From: CAWHPS01 sp963831235
Lineage (GTDB): Bacteria; Fibrobacterota; OXYB2-FULL-49-7; JAEUSG01
Length of the DNA: 64,000 nucleotides
Assembly (NCBI GenBank): GCA_963831235.1
Contig: CAWHPS010000035.1
Coordinates: forward strand, 124,001-188,000
Direction of reading: 5' to 3'
Shown here: positions 32,862 through 41,631 of the stretch, piece after piece
Position numbering within the stretch: position 1 is the stretch's first letter
How the letters are laid out: every line of letters starts with the position of its first letter
The notes under the pieces: model-generated
What the model saw: only the letters and a program-made list of their open reading frames with translations
What the model was told of the DNA's origin: nothing
Databases searched by the model: none
Made by a program: the position numbers and the translations under genes

Positions 32862-35147
32862 TTAAATTGATGTCGCATTTCTTATGACCAATGTAAAACC
32901 GTTGCCAACTTTATCATCGACATCCTGAACTTCGATTATTTTTAGTCCTAGATAACGAATTAGTTCTATAATATCTTCTGTAATCCAAACTGAATGATGA
33001 ATAGGTTCCTTTGAATCAAAACCCGTCTTATGTCTTTCTATTAATTCAGCTAGGGTCGTGCGTTCTCGTTCTTTGTCGAAGGTTCGGTCTTTATGTGGAA
33101 TGATCATGAAAATATATCCATTAGGGCGTATTACTCTACACCATTCTTTTAGTGAACGTATTGGATCCGGGAAATGCTCCAAAACATGTGAACTGAGAAC
33201 AAAATCAAATGAAGCATTCATAAATGGAAGTTGATCGCCACGTGCTACGATATCAACCGGAAGTATTGTACCACACATTTCTAGTTCTTTATCTTTGAAA
33301 TTGGTATACGTTGCACAGTAATCAATATTCAAAGTATTGAGACCGAATGGATTATGCGCGGATCCGCCAATTTCGATTCCATGTAGCCCATTAAGGTAAT
33401 TATGTGCTAAAAAACTTTCCTTAAATATGTTTGGTGAGGGTTTTGAATCATTCATCAATCGCATTAAACCAGTTTTTAAATAAAGGTTTTTCCACAGTTG
33501 TCTTAAAAAGCGATATCGTCCAGATCTGTTTTGTTCATATATTTCATGATAGTGTTTTTTAATATATTCCAGAGCGTGGTAGGGATGGTGAAATAAAGAC
33601 TTTTGGCTTTTCCGGTATTTTCTAATAGTTTCATTATAGTATCCAGTTTCCACATTCTTTTTCCTGAGTAAGTCTTTCCATTCCCTGTATTCTTTATGAA
33701 GCATTTCTTCTATCCCATCTTTGGCTTCAAGTGTTTTGGGATCGATAATTGATGCCCTACCAGCAGGAAGATGGTAGCCAATAGCTTCATCCGCCATATA
33801 AGCATTTTTCTTTCCGGAAAAAAGTATTCGCCAACCATAATCACCATCTTCTTCTCCATATAATCCATATTTTTCTGACCAGTAGCCGAGTCGTTTTCTT
33901 GTGCGAAGTGGTATAAGAACGCAAGCTCCTCCAAGAGTTCCCTGATCTTTTATTCGAATATTACAGCCGTTAATTCGTGTTTCTGGATAACTAACAGGTT
34001 CAAAGCTATATCCAATCATTCCTAATTTTTTAACTTTTTTTATGGTATTAACCATGTTTTGCAGCCATTGATGTTTCTGAATAATGATATCGTTATCAAT
34101 TTTTAAGTAATAACCTGCATTTGGCTCTAGCAACCATGCTATGTTGGATGCTTTTGCAACACCAATATTGCTTTGCAGTAAAATTAGATTCTTTATTATG
34201 CCTTTTCCATTAAGATCTAGAAGATACTCTTGGGTTCCATCATTACTGTTATTGTCAACTACTGTTAAAACATAAGGATAATCCGTATATCGCAAAAGTG
34301 AATCAATTGATTGTTTGGTAAAATTCAGTCGATTAAAGGTTATCATTCCAATATTTACATATTCTTTAGGGCTACATGGTTTTTTATAGTAAATTTCCTC
34401 ATAATGAAAAGAAATTGGAGGGGGGTATTTATCGGCAAAAGCTATTTTAATACGATTTGTTTCCACATGCGATAACTTCAAATTGCTGTTTGCAATTCCC
34501 GAACTATTATGAAGGTATAGCCCTAAAAACAAAGGAATATGTTTCATGGGAAAGTGTGTGCCAATTCTACACCAGAATTCATAATCGCCTGCGGAACGAT
34601 ATGACTCATTAAAGTAACCTATAATATCATGTATTGATTTCCGCCACATTGGCTGTGGTCCCATATGGCAACCTGCCAACATTATGGAAGGAGAATAATC
34701 AGGACGTCTGCAATAACCGCTACGAATATGGTTTTTAAAAGTTTGATTTTCAAATGGGGTAATAAAATAATCCGTATAAACAAGAGCAATATTTTCATTG
34801 TCCTCTAATACCTGGCTCATGATTTCATATGCATCTGGTCGTAATCTGTCATCTGTGTTAGCATTGGTGATATATTTCCCCTTTGCCATTTTAATGCCAC
34901 GGTTCCATGCTTGATATAGAGTTTCGCGATTTTTAGTCCGAAGATAAACAATGTTTGGATTAGTCTTTTGGTATCTCCTCACTATTGCACCTTCATTTTC
35001 AGGAGAAGCGCTATCGATCACTATGATTTCTAATTTACTAAACATCGTTTGATGCATTAGGTCCTTAATACACCCATCAATAAAACGTTCACTTTTAAAA
35101 GTAGATACTATTATTGAAACAAGATATGGTGCCATGTCATTTCTCAT
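32862..35147 (-). CDS. Triple-domain protein: two GT2 glycosyltransferases and a methyltransferase
   Basis: A 761-residue protein. Residues 6-~230 are GT-A domain 1 (VSIIVSTFKSERFI, VIDSASPEN, ITNANTDDRLRP with DxD-like DD). Residues ~255-500 are GT-A domain 2 (IGMITFNRLNFTKQSI, VVDNNSNDGT, LKIDNDIII). Residues ~590-761 are a class I methyltransferase (LHGIEIGGSAHNPFG, SHVLEHFPDPIRSLKEWCRVIRP). Combined glycosylation and methylation suggests that it builds and caps a repeated glycan (inference). Start may be at MRNDMAPY or the inner Met. Base composition is very AT-rich. Nineteen bases separate it from the upstream gene at 35166-36299. Confidence 0.88.
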   Translation of the reverse strand: MRNDMAPYLVSIIVSTFKSERFIDGCIKDLMHQTMFSKLEIIVIDSASPENEGAIVRRYQKTNPNIVYLRTKNRETLYQAWNRGIKMAKGKYITNANTDDRLRPDAYEIMSQVLEDNENIALVYTDYFITPFENQTFKNHIRSGYCRRPDYSPSIMLAGCHMGPQPMWRKSIHDIIGYFNESYRSAGDYEFWCRIGTHFPMKHIPLFLGLYLHNSSGIANSNLKLSHVETNRIKIAFADKYPPPISFHYEEIYYKKPCSPKEYVNIGMITFNRLNFTKQSIDSLLRYTDYPYVLTVVDNNSNDGTQEYLLDLNGKGIIKNLILLQSNIGVAKASNIAWLLEPNAGYYLKIDNDIIIQKHQWLQNMVNTIKKVKKLGMIGYSFEPVSYPETRINGCNIRIKDQGTLGGACVLIPLRTRKRLGYWSEKYGLYGEEDGDYGWRILFSGKKNAYMADEAIGYHLPAGRASIIDPKTLEAKDGIEEMLHKEYREWKDLLRKKNVETGYYNETIRKYRKSQKSLFHHPYHALEYIKKHYHEIYEQNRSGRYRFLRQLWKNLYLKTGLMRLMNDSKPSPNIFKESFLAHNYLNGLHGIEIGGSAHNPFGLNTLNIDYCATYTNFKDKELEMCGTILPVDIVARGDQLPFMNASFDFVLSSHVLEHFPDPIRSLKEWCRVIRPNGYIFMIIPHKDRTFDKERERTTLAELIERHKTGFDSKEPIHHSVWITEDIIELIRYLGLKIIEVQDVDDKVGNGFTLVIRNATSI

Positions 35148-35165
35148 TTGGATATTTAAAAGTTA

Positions 35166-36299
35166 TTATACAATTTTCAAATTTCCCTGTTTAATAAAAG
35201 CCTTTAATTTGGGAGCATTTATTTCTGCAGTATATTTTTTTCTGACAGTATCTAATCCTGCCATACCAATACGACGACGAAGGTCTGGATTTTCAATTAA
35301 TTGAGCAATACAAATTTTAAAATCATCGATACTTGATGCAAGCATAATATTTTCATTATGAATCCAGTGTGTAGTGTCGAATCCAATAGGTGATGCAACT
35401 ACTGGAACTCCTTGCGCTGCACATTGTATAGCCTTAAATTGCATTTTCCCCTGAGTCCAAGGAGAATCATTCAAAGGGGCTAATGCAATACTCATTTCTT
35501 GTATTCTTTCCTGGTAAGTATCTAATGACCAAGGAAGCAGTCTTACCTTATCATCGGGGAATTTCCAATGATTGCTTGTAATTATATGTAAATATACATT
35601 AGAATGGTTTTTAACAATTGTCTGTATAGCAGGATATATTTGCATAAGATATTTTTGATTTTCAGGTGCACCTATCCATCCTATTATAACTTCATCCTTT
35701 TCCTTGTACAGGCATAAAAATTGATTATCTATCTTAACAGAAGTTGGAATAATAACCGTATTCGTATTATAGCGGATAGCCCATGATTTTAAATATTCAT
35801 TTGAAACAATGACTCCGGAACAATGCTTAATAAAATTAATAATTTTATTTTCCATAACTTCATCTTTTTCATCTTCTTTCCATTCTTTCTTTTGATCTGG
35901 TATAGGTTTTTTTAAATAAATTGCATCATCAAAGTCAAAAAACACTCTTTTCCTTAAAACTCTTTGAAATAAAAATTGGATTCGATTTGGGAAAGAACGT
36001 TGATAAATAATACTATCTGCTCTAAAAGTATTTAACAATGTATTTAAAAAATGATAAAATGCATAAACAAACCTTCCAATTTCAGTGATGAATGAAGATA
36101 ATATTCGTGAAAGGATTCTATTGTGAATTACTAGAAATATATTTTCGCTTGTTTTATTTCTGAAAGATCGATAAGAAAATCGTTTAATTTGGAATAGATT
36201 TTTTATACTATTTTTTTTAAGTTCTTTATTATATATATAAACTCGATGTCGAGTTGGAGCATTGTCCCAATCTCCTTCAGTTATCCAAAAGATCTTCAT
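35166..36299 (-). CDS. Glycosyltransferase, GT-B fold, family 4/1-like
   Basis: A 377-residue protein. The C-terminal half holds VIIGWIGAPENQKYL (donor-site start of GT4-type enzymes), SIALAPLNDSPWTQGKMQFKAIQCAAQGVPVVASPIGFD (the E-x7-E-like sugar-nucleotide region, here K-A-I...) and RRRIGMAGLDTVRKKYT. The N-terminal half contains RVFFDFDDAIYLKKPIP. The glutamate of the classical motif is not certain. AT-rich, in the same operon as the triple-domain gene, which follows 19 bases after its stop. Confidence 0.75.
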   Translation of the reverse strand: MKIFWITEGDWDNAPTRHRVYIYNKELKKNSIKNLFQIKRFSYRSFRNKTSENIFLVIHNRILSRILSSFITEIGRFVYAFYHFLNTLLNTFRADSIIYQRSFPNRIQFLFQRVLRKRVFFDFDDAIYLKKPIPDQKKEWKEDEKDEVMENKIINFIKHCSGVIVSNEYLKSWAIRYNTNTVIIPTSVKIDNQFLCLYKEKDEVIIGWIGAPENQKYLMQIYPAIQTIVKNHSNVYLHIITSNHWKFPDDKVRLLPWSLDTYQERIQEMSIALAPLNDSPWTQGKMQFKAIQCAAQGVPVVASPIGFDTTHWIHNENIMLASSIDDFKICIAQLIENPDLRRRIGMAGLDTVRKKYTAEINAPKLKAFIKQGNLKIV

Positions 36300-36527
36300 A
36301 CATTTAACCTTTTTTCTAAGACCTGAATGGTATAAAATTCTATATTTTTATTTTATACTTTCAATTATAATAGAATAGTTTGTGGGTTAATAATTCTTGA
36401 GGTTAAGATAGTGCTTTTTTGTTTTCAATGGCAAGTTTGATTTTAGAATTAAATTTTACAGATCACTATATTTAAATTGATGAATAAGAATCTATATTAT
36501 ATGGGCTCCAATTCAATGATTTTAATT

Positions 36528-37505
36528 ATGTCAAAAGCACTTTCTATAATAATTCCTACATATAATGGATGTGAAATTCTGGTTAATTGTTTAGAATCGC
36601 TTGTAAAACAATCTTTTGATAACTATGAGGTCTTTATTATTGATAACGGATCATCTGACGGTACAGTTGAAATGGTTAAAACATATTATTCGGATTGTAG
36701 GATAATCAGATTTGACCAAAATAAGGGATTTTCCATTGCGATGAATGTGGGGATTCAAGCAACAAAAACCCCATATTTGTTACTTTTGAACAATGACACG
36801 GTACTTGAACCGGATGTATTATTAAACCTTTATAATGTTTTAGACAAATCTTCTTCTGATTTTGCAGGAGTGAATCCGAAAGTATTATTGACCGATGGAA
36901 GAATTGATAATATAGGAATTATGATGGACAGGAAATGGAGGGCACATCAAATAGGATGGAATGGCAATGTAGTCTGCCCTACAGAAATCATAGAAATTTT
37001 TGGTGTAAATGCCTGTGCCTCCTTATTTCGAAAGTCCTTTTTCGATGATGTGGGTTTTTTTGATGAGGATTATTTTGCATATTGGGAGGATGTAGATATT
37101 ATTATCAGGGGGCGCCTTCGTAATTGGAGATTTCTTTATGCTCCTGATGCGCAAGTGCACCATATGCATTCTTACACGTCAAATAGGATTATAAATTTTG
37201 ATAAAAAGGAATTGTCTTTTCGAAATTCAATATTTACTATTTTAAAAAATGCGCCCCTGTCTTCTTTATTTTATTTAATTATATGGCATCGCATTATTAA
37301 GGATATTGGAAATATCATTCATTACCTTAAATCAGTTAAGGGACGTAAGTCATTCAGAGCCCACATAAAAGCGTATTTAACGGTTATATTTTCTCTGTCT
37401 AATATCCTAAAAAAACGCCAACTTATCCAAAAGCGAAAGTTAAACTCTATTAATGGTTGGTTGGGACAAGCCTTTCGACCGCTTGAAACAAACACTGACA
37501 AATAA
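36528..37505 (+). CDS. Family 2 glycosyltransferase, rhamnosyltransferase-like
   Basis: About 325 residues from ATG 36528 (MSKALSIIIPTYNGCEIL); the longer in-frame start at 36477/36480 adds a leader without motif. GT-A motifs are IIPTYNG, IIDNGSSDGT, LLLNNDTVLEPD (DxD-type NDT) and FFDEDYFAYWEDVDIIIRGRLRNWRFLYAPDAQVHH, the pattern of WcaA/RfbN-type inner-membrane-associated rhamnosyltransferases. It lies divergent from the 35166-36299 gene with a 228-base gap. Acceptor unknown. Confidence 0.88.
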   Translation: MSKALSIIIPTYNGCEILVNCLESLVKQSFDNYEVFIIDNGSSDGTVEMVKTYYSDCRIIRFDQNKGFSIAMNVGIQATKTPYLLLLNNDTVLEPDVLLNLYNVLDKSSSDFAGVNPKVLLTDGRIDNIGIMMDRKWRAHQIGWNGNVVCPTEIIEIFGVNACASLFRKSFFDDVGFFDEDYFAYWEDVDIIIRGRLRNWRFLYAPDAQVHHMHSYTSNRIINFDKKELSFRNSIFTILKNAPLSSLFYLIIWHRIIKDIGNIIHYLKSVKGRKSFRAHIKAYLTVIFSLSNILKKRQLIQKRKLNSINGWLGQAFRPLETNTDK

Positions 37506-37515
37506 TCTGTAATTT

Positions 37516-38337
37516 CTATACCAAGCTCTGATTCGTCCTTTTTTTCTTAAACCATGTTGAACGCGGACAAATCCTTACCAATAATAAAAATATCCTCAGT
37601 TTTAATGACCTAAACCTAATATTATCCCTTCCCTGAACATCAAATTCCTTACGCCCAAGAACAATATTAGCTAGAGTCTTTTTTTCTTCCAACCCACTTG
37701 GCAATTCTTCAACATGATGTGTTACCATTAAAGCTCTATCAAAACTTCGAACCCGGCCTTTTGACGGATTATGAAATATTCTTAATAATTTTGGAATATG
37801 AACCGGCATACACTCAGAAATTAAAACATATTTTTCTTTAAGCATTCGTATATGATTGCAAACATAGGATTCCGCATGAATGGTAAAATTAAATATTTCC
37901 GGATGCTTTTTAATAAAATTTGTTCTGACAATAGCGAAGTCCAGTGCCAGTGAATAATATTTCTCTATCCATTCTGCACTGGCCCAGACAGCGTTTTCTT
38001 TCTGCATCTTCTCCAGATATTTGCAGATAAGAGTGTCGTCAAACAACCAGTTATCTGCTTCCAGAAGGATCGTGTAATCATATTCAATGCCAACTTTATC
38101 AAGCCCCGCCAGAATTAATTGTGAATTCCCCTTTAAATGGCCGGCATTTTCCTCAAGTTCGATTGTAAGATCCGCAGCTTTCCTGCATGATGCAGGGATT
38201 ATATGGCCATTTTGAAGTCCATTTGAAACAACGATTAAAAAATATTTATTATGTGTCCAGTATCGGCGTATGATATCAAGACATATTTCAAGGTCTTTAA
38301 TCCGGCTATAAACTCTTATAATTACGGCAACCATCAT
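37516..38337 (-). CDS. Glycosyltransferase-like protein of GT-A fold (uncertain)
   Basis: A 273-residue protein. The start VAVIIRVYSRIKDLEICLDII resembles a GT-A N-terminus and TILLEADNWLFDD could be the DxD metal site (EAD). The rest (HIRMLKEKYVLISECMPVHIPKLLRIFHNP) has no recognised motif. It lies in a run of polysaccharide genes, 15 bases before the GT2-like gene to its right in the same direction. I could not assign a family with confidence. Confidence 0.5.
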   Translation of the reverse strand: MMVAVIIRVYSRIKDLEICLDIIRRYWTHNKYFLIVVSNGLQNGHIIPASCRKAADLTIELEENAGHLKGNSQLILAGLDKVGIEYDYTILLEADNWLFDDTLICKYLEKMQKENAVWASAEWIEKYYSLALDFAIVRTNFIKKHPEIFNFTIHAESYVCNHIRMLKEKYVLISECMPVHIPKLLRIFHNPSKGRVRSFDRALMVTHHVEELPSGLEEKKTLANIVLGRKEFDVQGRDNIRFRSLKLRIFLLLVRICPRSTWFKKKRTNQSLV

Positions 38338-38352
38338 ATAATGGAAATTCCT

Positions 38353-39084
38353 TTACAGGCTTTCTTTGAATTTATCGTAATAACCGTCAAAACAAGTTGA
38401 TGTAAATGGTATGTCCGGATATTTGGATTTTACATAGCCAAGGGAATCATAAAAATCACCTGAAAAAGTACCACGGCTGATATGCCTGCTGGAAAGTTGC
38501 ACGACTTTTGTCGGAACCCCATACCGTTCTCTTGCATTAAGAGAAAAATCTTCTGAGTATAGATGCCATTTAAGGGTTTCGTCGAATTTTAATTCATGGG
38601 TCTTTATCAATGAAGAATGCAAAAATGCACAGCAACAATCAACGGTGTCTACTGTTTTTATTTCTTTGATGTATTTCCCTTCCAGCTTGGAATTGCTTTC
38701 TTCCCCCTCCTCGATTTGACCAATTCTTGTTTTTGTTTTTCTGAATCCAAATTTAAACTTCTTAATCTTATAACCTTTCAAACGCATAAAAAAGACAAAT
38801 TCTGTTTCAGGACGGGTTCCAATGACTCCGTAAATGGAATTTCTCTGAAGCATTTCAACTTTTTTTGAAATATTCTCCTTAAAGGAAAAATCCTGATGGC
38901 AAAAAATAATCCAGGTGTCATCTTGCATTTTTGTTTTAATATAATTGTTGTAATGCTCCGTAATTCCTTTTGGATTAGTCCTATTGTCGATCGCAATCAA
39001 ATTAAAGCAATTCATGAATGGATTGTTTTTAATGCAGGCATCATACATTTTAAAATCATTTACCACTGTAACTATATCTATCAT
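38353..39084 (-). CDS. StrF/Glyco_tranf_2_5-like glycosyltransferase
   Basis: A 243-residue protein. The start IDIVTVVNDFKMYDACIKNNP and the later WIIFCHQDFSFKENISKK match a small GT-A-like group related to streptomycin-cluster StrF, where the HQDF/HQDV motif is diagnostic (recalled, not searched). CCAFLHSSLIKTHELKFDETLKWHLYSEDFSLNARERYG follows, the region of acceptor binding. It is in the same direction as 37516-38337 and 15 bases from it, probably in an operon with the heptosyltransferases to the right. Confidence 0.6.
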   Translation of the reverse strand: MIDIVTVVNDFKMYDACIKNNPFMNCFNLIAIDNRTNPKGITEHYNNYIKTKMQDDTWIIFCHQDFSFKENISKKVEMLQRNSIYGVIGTRPETEFVFFMRLKGYKIKKFKFGFRKTKTRIGQIEEGEESNSKLEGKYIKEIKTVDTVDCCCAFLHSSLIKTHELKFDETLKWHLYSEDFSLNARERYGVPTKVVQLSSRHISRGTFSGDFYDSLGYVKSKYPDIPFTSTCFDGYYDKFKESL

Positions 39085-39133
39085 AATTTATTCTCCATTA
39101 AATCCAATACCAATAAGACATGTCGCAATAATT

Positions 39134-40153
39134 TTATAAAGATTCTAATTCCCCTACTAATGCAATAGCCTGTTCAGTAAGATTTGTATCCTTATTAATT
39201 GTGAGAATTAGATTTTTGTCTCCTTTAGGCGCGTATTGTTCAACGGAAGTTACTAAAAATATGGATATTGTTTTAAGCCCAGCGCCCGCAGCCATGTGCA
39301 TGGGTCCGGTATCACAGGACACAAACACGCTTAAATTTGGTAAAAACCCTCCAAATTCACATACCCTTTCCGGAACAATACATATAAATCCTTGTTTCCT
39401 GATAATATCGCATTCTTCACGTTCATCCGGGCCAGTAAAAAAAACAACAGGCATTCCCTTTTCTTTCAAATTATGCCCAAGTTCTATAAACCTGCTTAGG
39501 GGAAGCTTTTTGTTTCCCCTGCCTCCTGTGTGTATGCCGATGGGTTTTTGTTTTTCCATTCCGGAATCATTTAGCAGTTTCCTGGCAATTACAATTTCTT
39601 TTTCTGGTGGTATATAAAGTATGCCAGGAATTGGCTTGATATCCATCACAAATGTCAGCAAAGAAGCAATATTATGGGGTTCATAAGTATTAGCGGGCAA
39701 GGGATCTGCTTCATGATGAAAATAATTGTTTGAAATGATATTTCTGAAACCAGCTTTATAATATGCACCTGACAATACCGTCATCATCATATTATTAAAA
39801 GAAAATAAAGGCTTTAGATCAAAAACAATATCATACTTTTCTTTTTGAAGTTTAAAAATAAGTGAAAATATTTTCCATGGTATTCTTGCGCAGGCAATCT
39901 GATTATATACAATAATCCGGTCAATACAAGGATTCCCGGAAAGGACTTCGCTGAAAAGGCGTCCTGCCATTAAATCAATACGCGCCTCGGGCCAGCGCTT
40001 TTTCAAAAGCGCAAGAAAAGGTGTTGAAAAAATAAGGTTCCCAATGCGGTTGTCCTGACGTATTACCAGTATTTTCCCGGGATTTAGCGGGACGATTTGT
40101 TCTTCTTTTTTTCTAAAAAAGAAGAATAACAATTTAAATAGAAATTGTTTCAA
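39134..40153 (-). CDS. Heptosyltransferase-like family 9 glycosyltransferase
   Basis: A 339-residue GT-B enzyme of lipopolysaccharide core type. KILVIRQDNRIGNLIFSTPFLALLKKRWPEARIDLM is the N-terminal GT9 start; PIGIHTGGRGNKKLPLSRF and PVVFFTGPDEREECDII form the donor site; VFVSCDTGPMHMAAGAGLKTISIF is the GT9 signature (Asp-Thr-Gly-x-x-His). Its start overlaps the stop region of the next GT9 gene (40150), so both are co-translated. The acceptor and the sugar cannot be told. Confidence 0.9.
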   Translation of the reverse strand: MKQFLFKLLFFFFRKKEEQIVPLNPGKILVIRQDNRIGNLIFSTPFLALLKKRWPEARIDLMAGRLFSEVLSGNPCIDRIIVYNQIACARIPWKIFSLIFKLQKEKYDIVFDLKPLFSFNNMMMTVLSGAYYKAGFRNIISNNYFHHEADPLPANTYEPHNIASLLTFVMDIKPIPGILYIPPEKEIVIARKLLNDSGMEKQKPIGIHTGGRGNKKLPLSRFIELGHNLKEKGMPVVFFTGPDEREECDIIRKQGFICIVPERVCEFGGFLPNLSVFVSCDTGPMHMAAGAGLKTISIFLVTSVEQYAPKGDKNLILTINKDTNLTEQAIALVGELESL

Positions 40154-41175
40154 TTTATTCTTTTTCCCCCTCTCCCTTTCTCTTCCAAAATATATTTATC
40201 AAATGGGAGAGGGGGCAGGGGGTTAGGGTTTTCTAAAACCTGTTCAACCATTGTTATGACTTCGTTTACTGCAATCTTTTCAATGCCATCTTTTCCCCAT
40301 ACACTTTTATGCATTGTCATCAATGGTGGGGTCCAGGTTATAGGATTAATTTCACTGAATATTGATGCTGTTGGTAAACCCGCGGCAATTGCTATATGCC
40401 GAATTCCATTATCATTGCCAAAATAAAAAAGACATTCCTTTATAAGCATTTTAAGCGCCCTGAAAGATGGCGGCTTATATGGAAACAAAAAGGTTTCAGG
40501 ATGTTTTGATAAAGATATAACCTTGTTTATTGTTTTTTCCTCCCCTGGCCCAAATAATGGAAGAAATTTAAGACCATGCTTTTCAAAAAGAATATCACAA
40601 GCTTCGGCATAACGTTCAAGCGGCCACATTTTATAATCTCTCCTTGAAACCGGAGAAAAAGCCAATACTCTTCCCGAATCCTTTATCTTTAATTGAGAAA
40701 TTAATTTATCAGAATCCTCTTTATCTGAAGGTAAAATATAGAGTTCCGGCATTATATCATCAACAGTAATATAAAAAGGTTCAAGAAGCGCTGATTTTTC
40801 CATTGCAGAATAAATTGGAATGGATGAAACAGGAATGCTATGGGAATAAAATAAACCTCTTCCTCGCTTTTTAAAGCCGGTCCTTATTTTAGCACCTGAA
40901 AAAAAAGAAAGAAAAGCTGTCTTTGGCAGGCATTGGCAATCGACAACAGCGTCATATTTTTTTGAACGTATTTGGCGTGCAATATTGAAAAAGGATTTAT
41001 CGTCATATATTAAGATCCTGCCTATATGCGGATTGGTTTCAATTGCAATAACACATTTTTTATTTACCAGATAATCAATGGAAGCTTTCGGGTTATTTTT
41101 ATTAAATGCCTTGATAAGCGGGGTTGTCATTAGCACATCGCCTAGCTGCTTAAGCTGAATAAAAAGAATTCGCAT
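40150..41175 (-). CDS. Heptosyltransferase-like family 9 glycosyltransferase with a repeat-encoded tail
   Basis: A 341-residue GT9 protein: MRILFIQLKQLGDVLMTTPLIKAFN start, ILAFSPVSRRDYKMWPLERYAEA donor-site strand and LLKECLFYFGNDNGIRHIAIAAGLPTASIF-type signature (FGNDNGIRHIA). The final residues NPNPLPPLPFDKYILEE are translated from a GC-rich palindromic repeat (40166-40215), so the tail is an addition, not family sequence. The coding region ends four bases into the next GT9 gene. Usual family length is near 330-350. Confidence 0.9.
   Translation of the reverse strand: MRILFIQLKQLGDVLMTTPLIKAFNKNNPKASIDYLVNKKCVIAIETNPHIGRILIYDDKSFFNIARQIRSKKYDAVVDCQCLPKTAFLSFFSGAKIRTGFKKRGRGLFYSHSIPVSSIPIYSAMEKSALLEPFYITVDDIMPELYILPSDKEDSDKLISQLKIKDSGRVLAFSPVSRRDYKMWPLERYAEACDILFEKHGLKFLPLFGPGEEKTINKVISLSKHPETFLFPYKPPSFRALKMLIKECLFYFGNDNGIRHIAIAAGLPTASIFSEINPITWTPPLMTMHKSVWGKDGIEKIAVNEVITMVEQVLENPNPLPPLPFDKYILEEKGRGGKRIN
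40166..40215. repeat. Family B palindrome inside the 3' end of a GT9 gene
   Basis: Perfect 11-bp inverted arms CCCCCTCTCCC (40166-40176) and GGGAGAGGGGG (40205-40215), separated by an AT-rich loop of 28 bases. The same arm sequence appears in the cluster at 27.1 kb. The unit is read through as the last ~27 codons of the GT9 protein. It must have been inserted while keeping a stop codon nearby. Confidence 0.85.
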
Positions 41176-41279
41176 TACAGTTAAGATATATTATTATGAA
41201 AATTTGCTTCAATCAAAACCAAATTCAAGGATTCAGGATTCACTTGATCCTCAGGTTTAGCAAATGTCAATTTTTATAA

Positions 41280-41448
41280 GAAACCCACCCCAACCCCTCC
41301 CTTTTTCTTGAAGGAAAAAGGGAGGGGCTAAATAAAGAATTTATGACATTTGCGAGCACCTTTTTCCATCTAAAATTATTTTATCTTTTTCCGCTCCCCC
41401 TTCCCTTTTTTCTTTAAAAAAAAGGGAAGGGGTTAGGGGATGGGTTTC
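41280..41448. repeat. Family B palindrome pair in the gap before purA
   Basis: The 456-base gap between the GT9 gene and purA contains a unit framed by GAAACCCA (41280) and TGGGTTTC (to 41448). Inside are two hairpins: CCCCTCCCTTTTTC/GAAAAAGGGAGGGG (41294-41307, 41314-41327) and CCCCTTCCCTTTTTT/AAAAAAGGGAAGGGG (41397-41411, 41418-41432). This nested design matches the one at 27285-27407. The rest of the gap has no gene. Confidence 0.85.
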
Positions 41449-41631
41449 AGTGCGGATAATGAAAACCAGGGATAGGTGATCTGTCATACACCAAATTCAA
41501 TATTGATTTGACACACCAATCTTTTAATAATTAAATTTTATCGTAAAGAAACAGGCCATTTATCCCGCCTTTACTTTACACAAGAACGAATTCAAAACAA
41601 CAGTTTTTCTTCTTAAAAAAAAGGGCCTATT

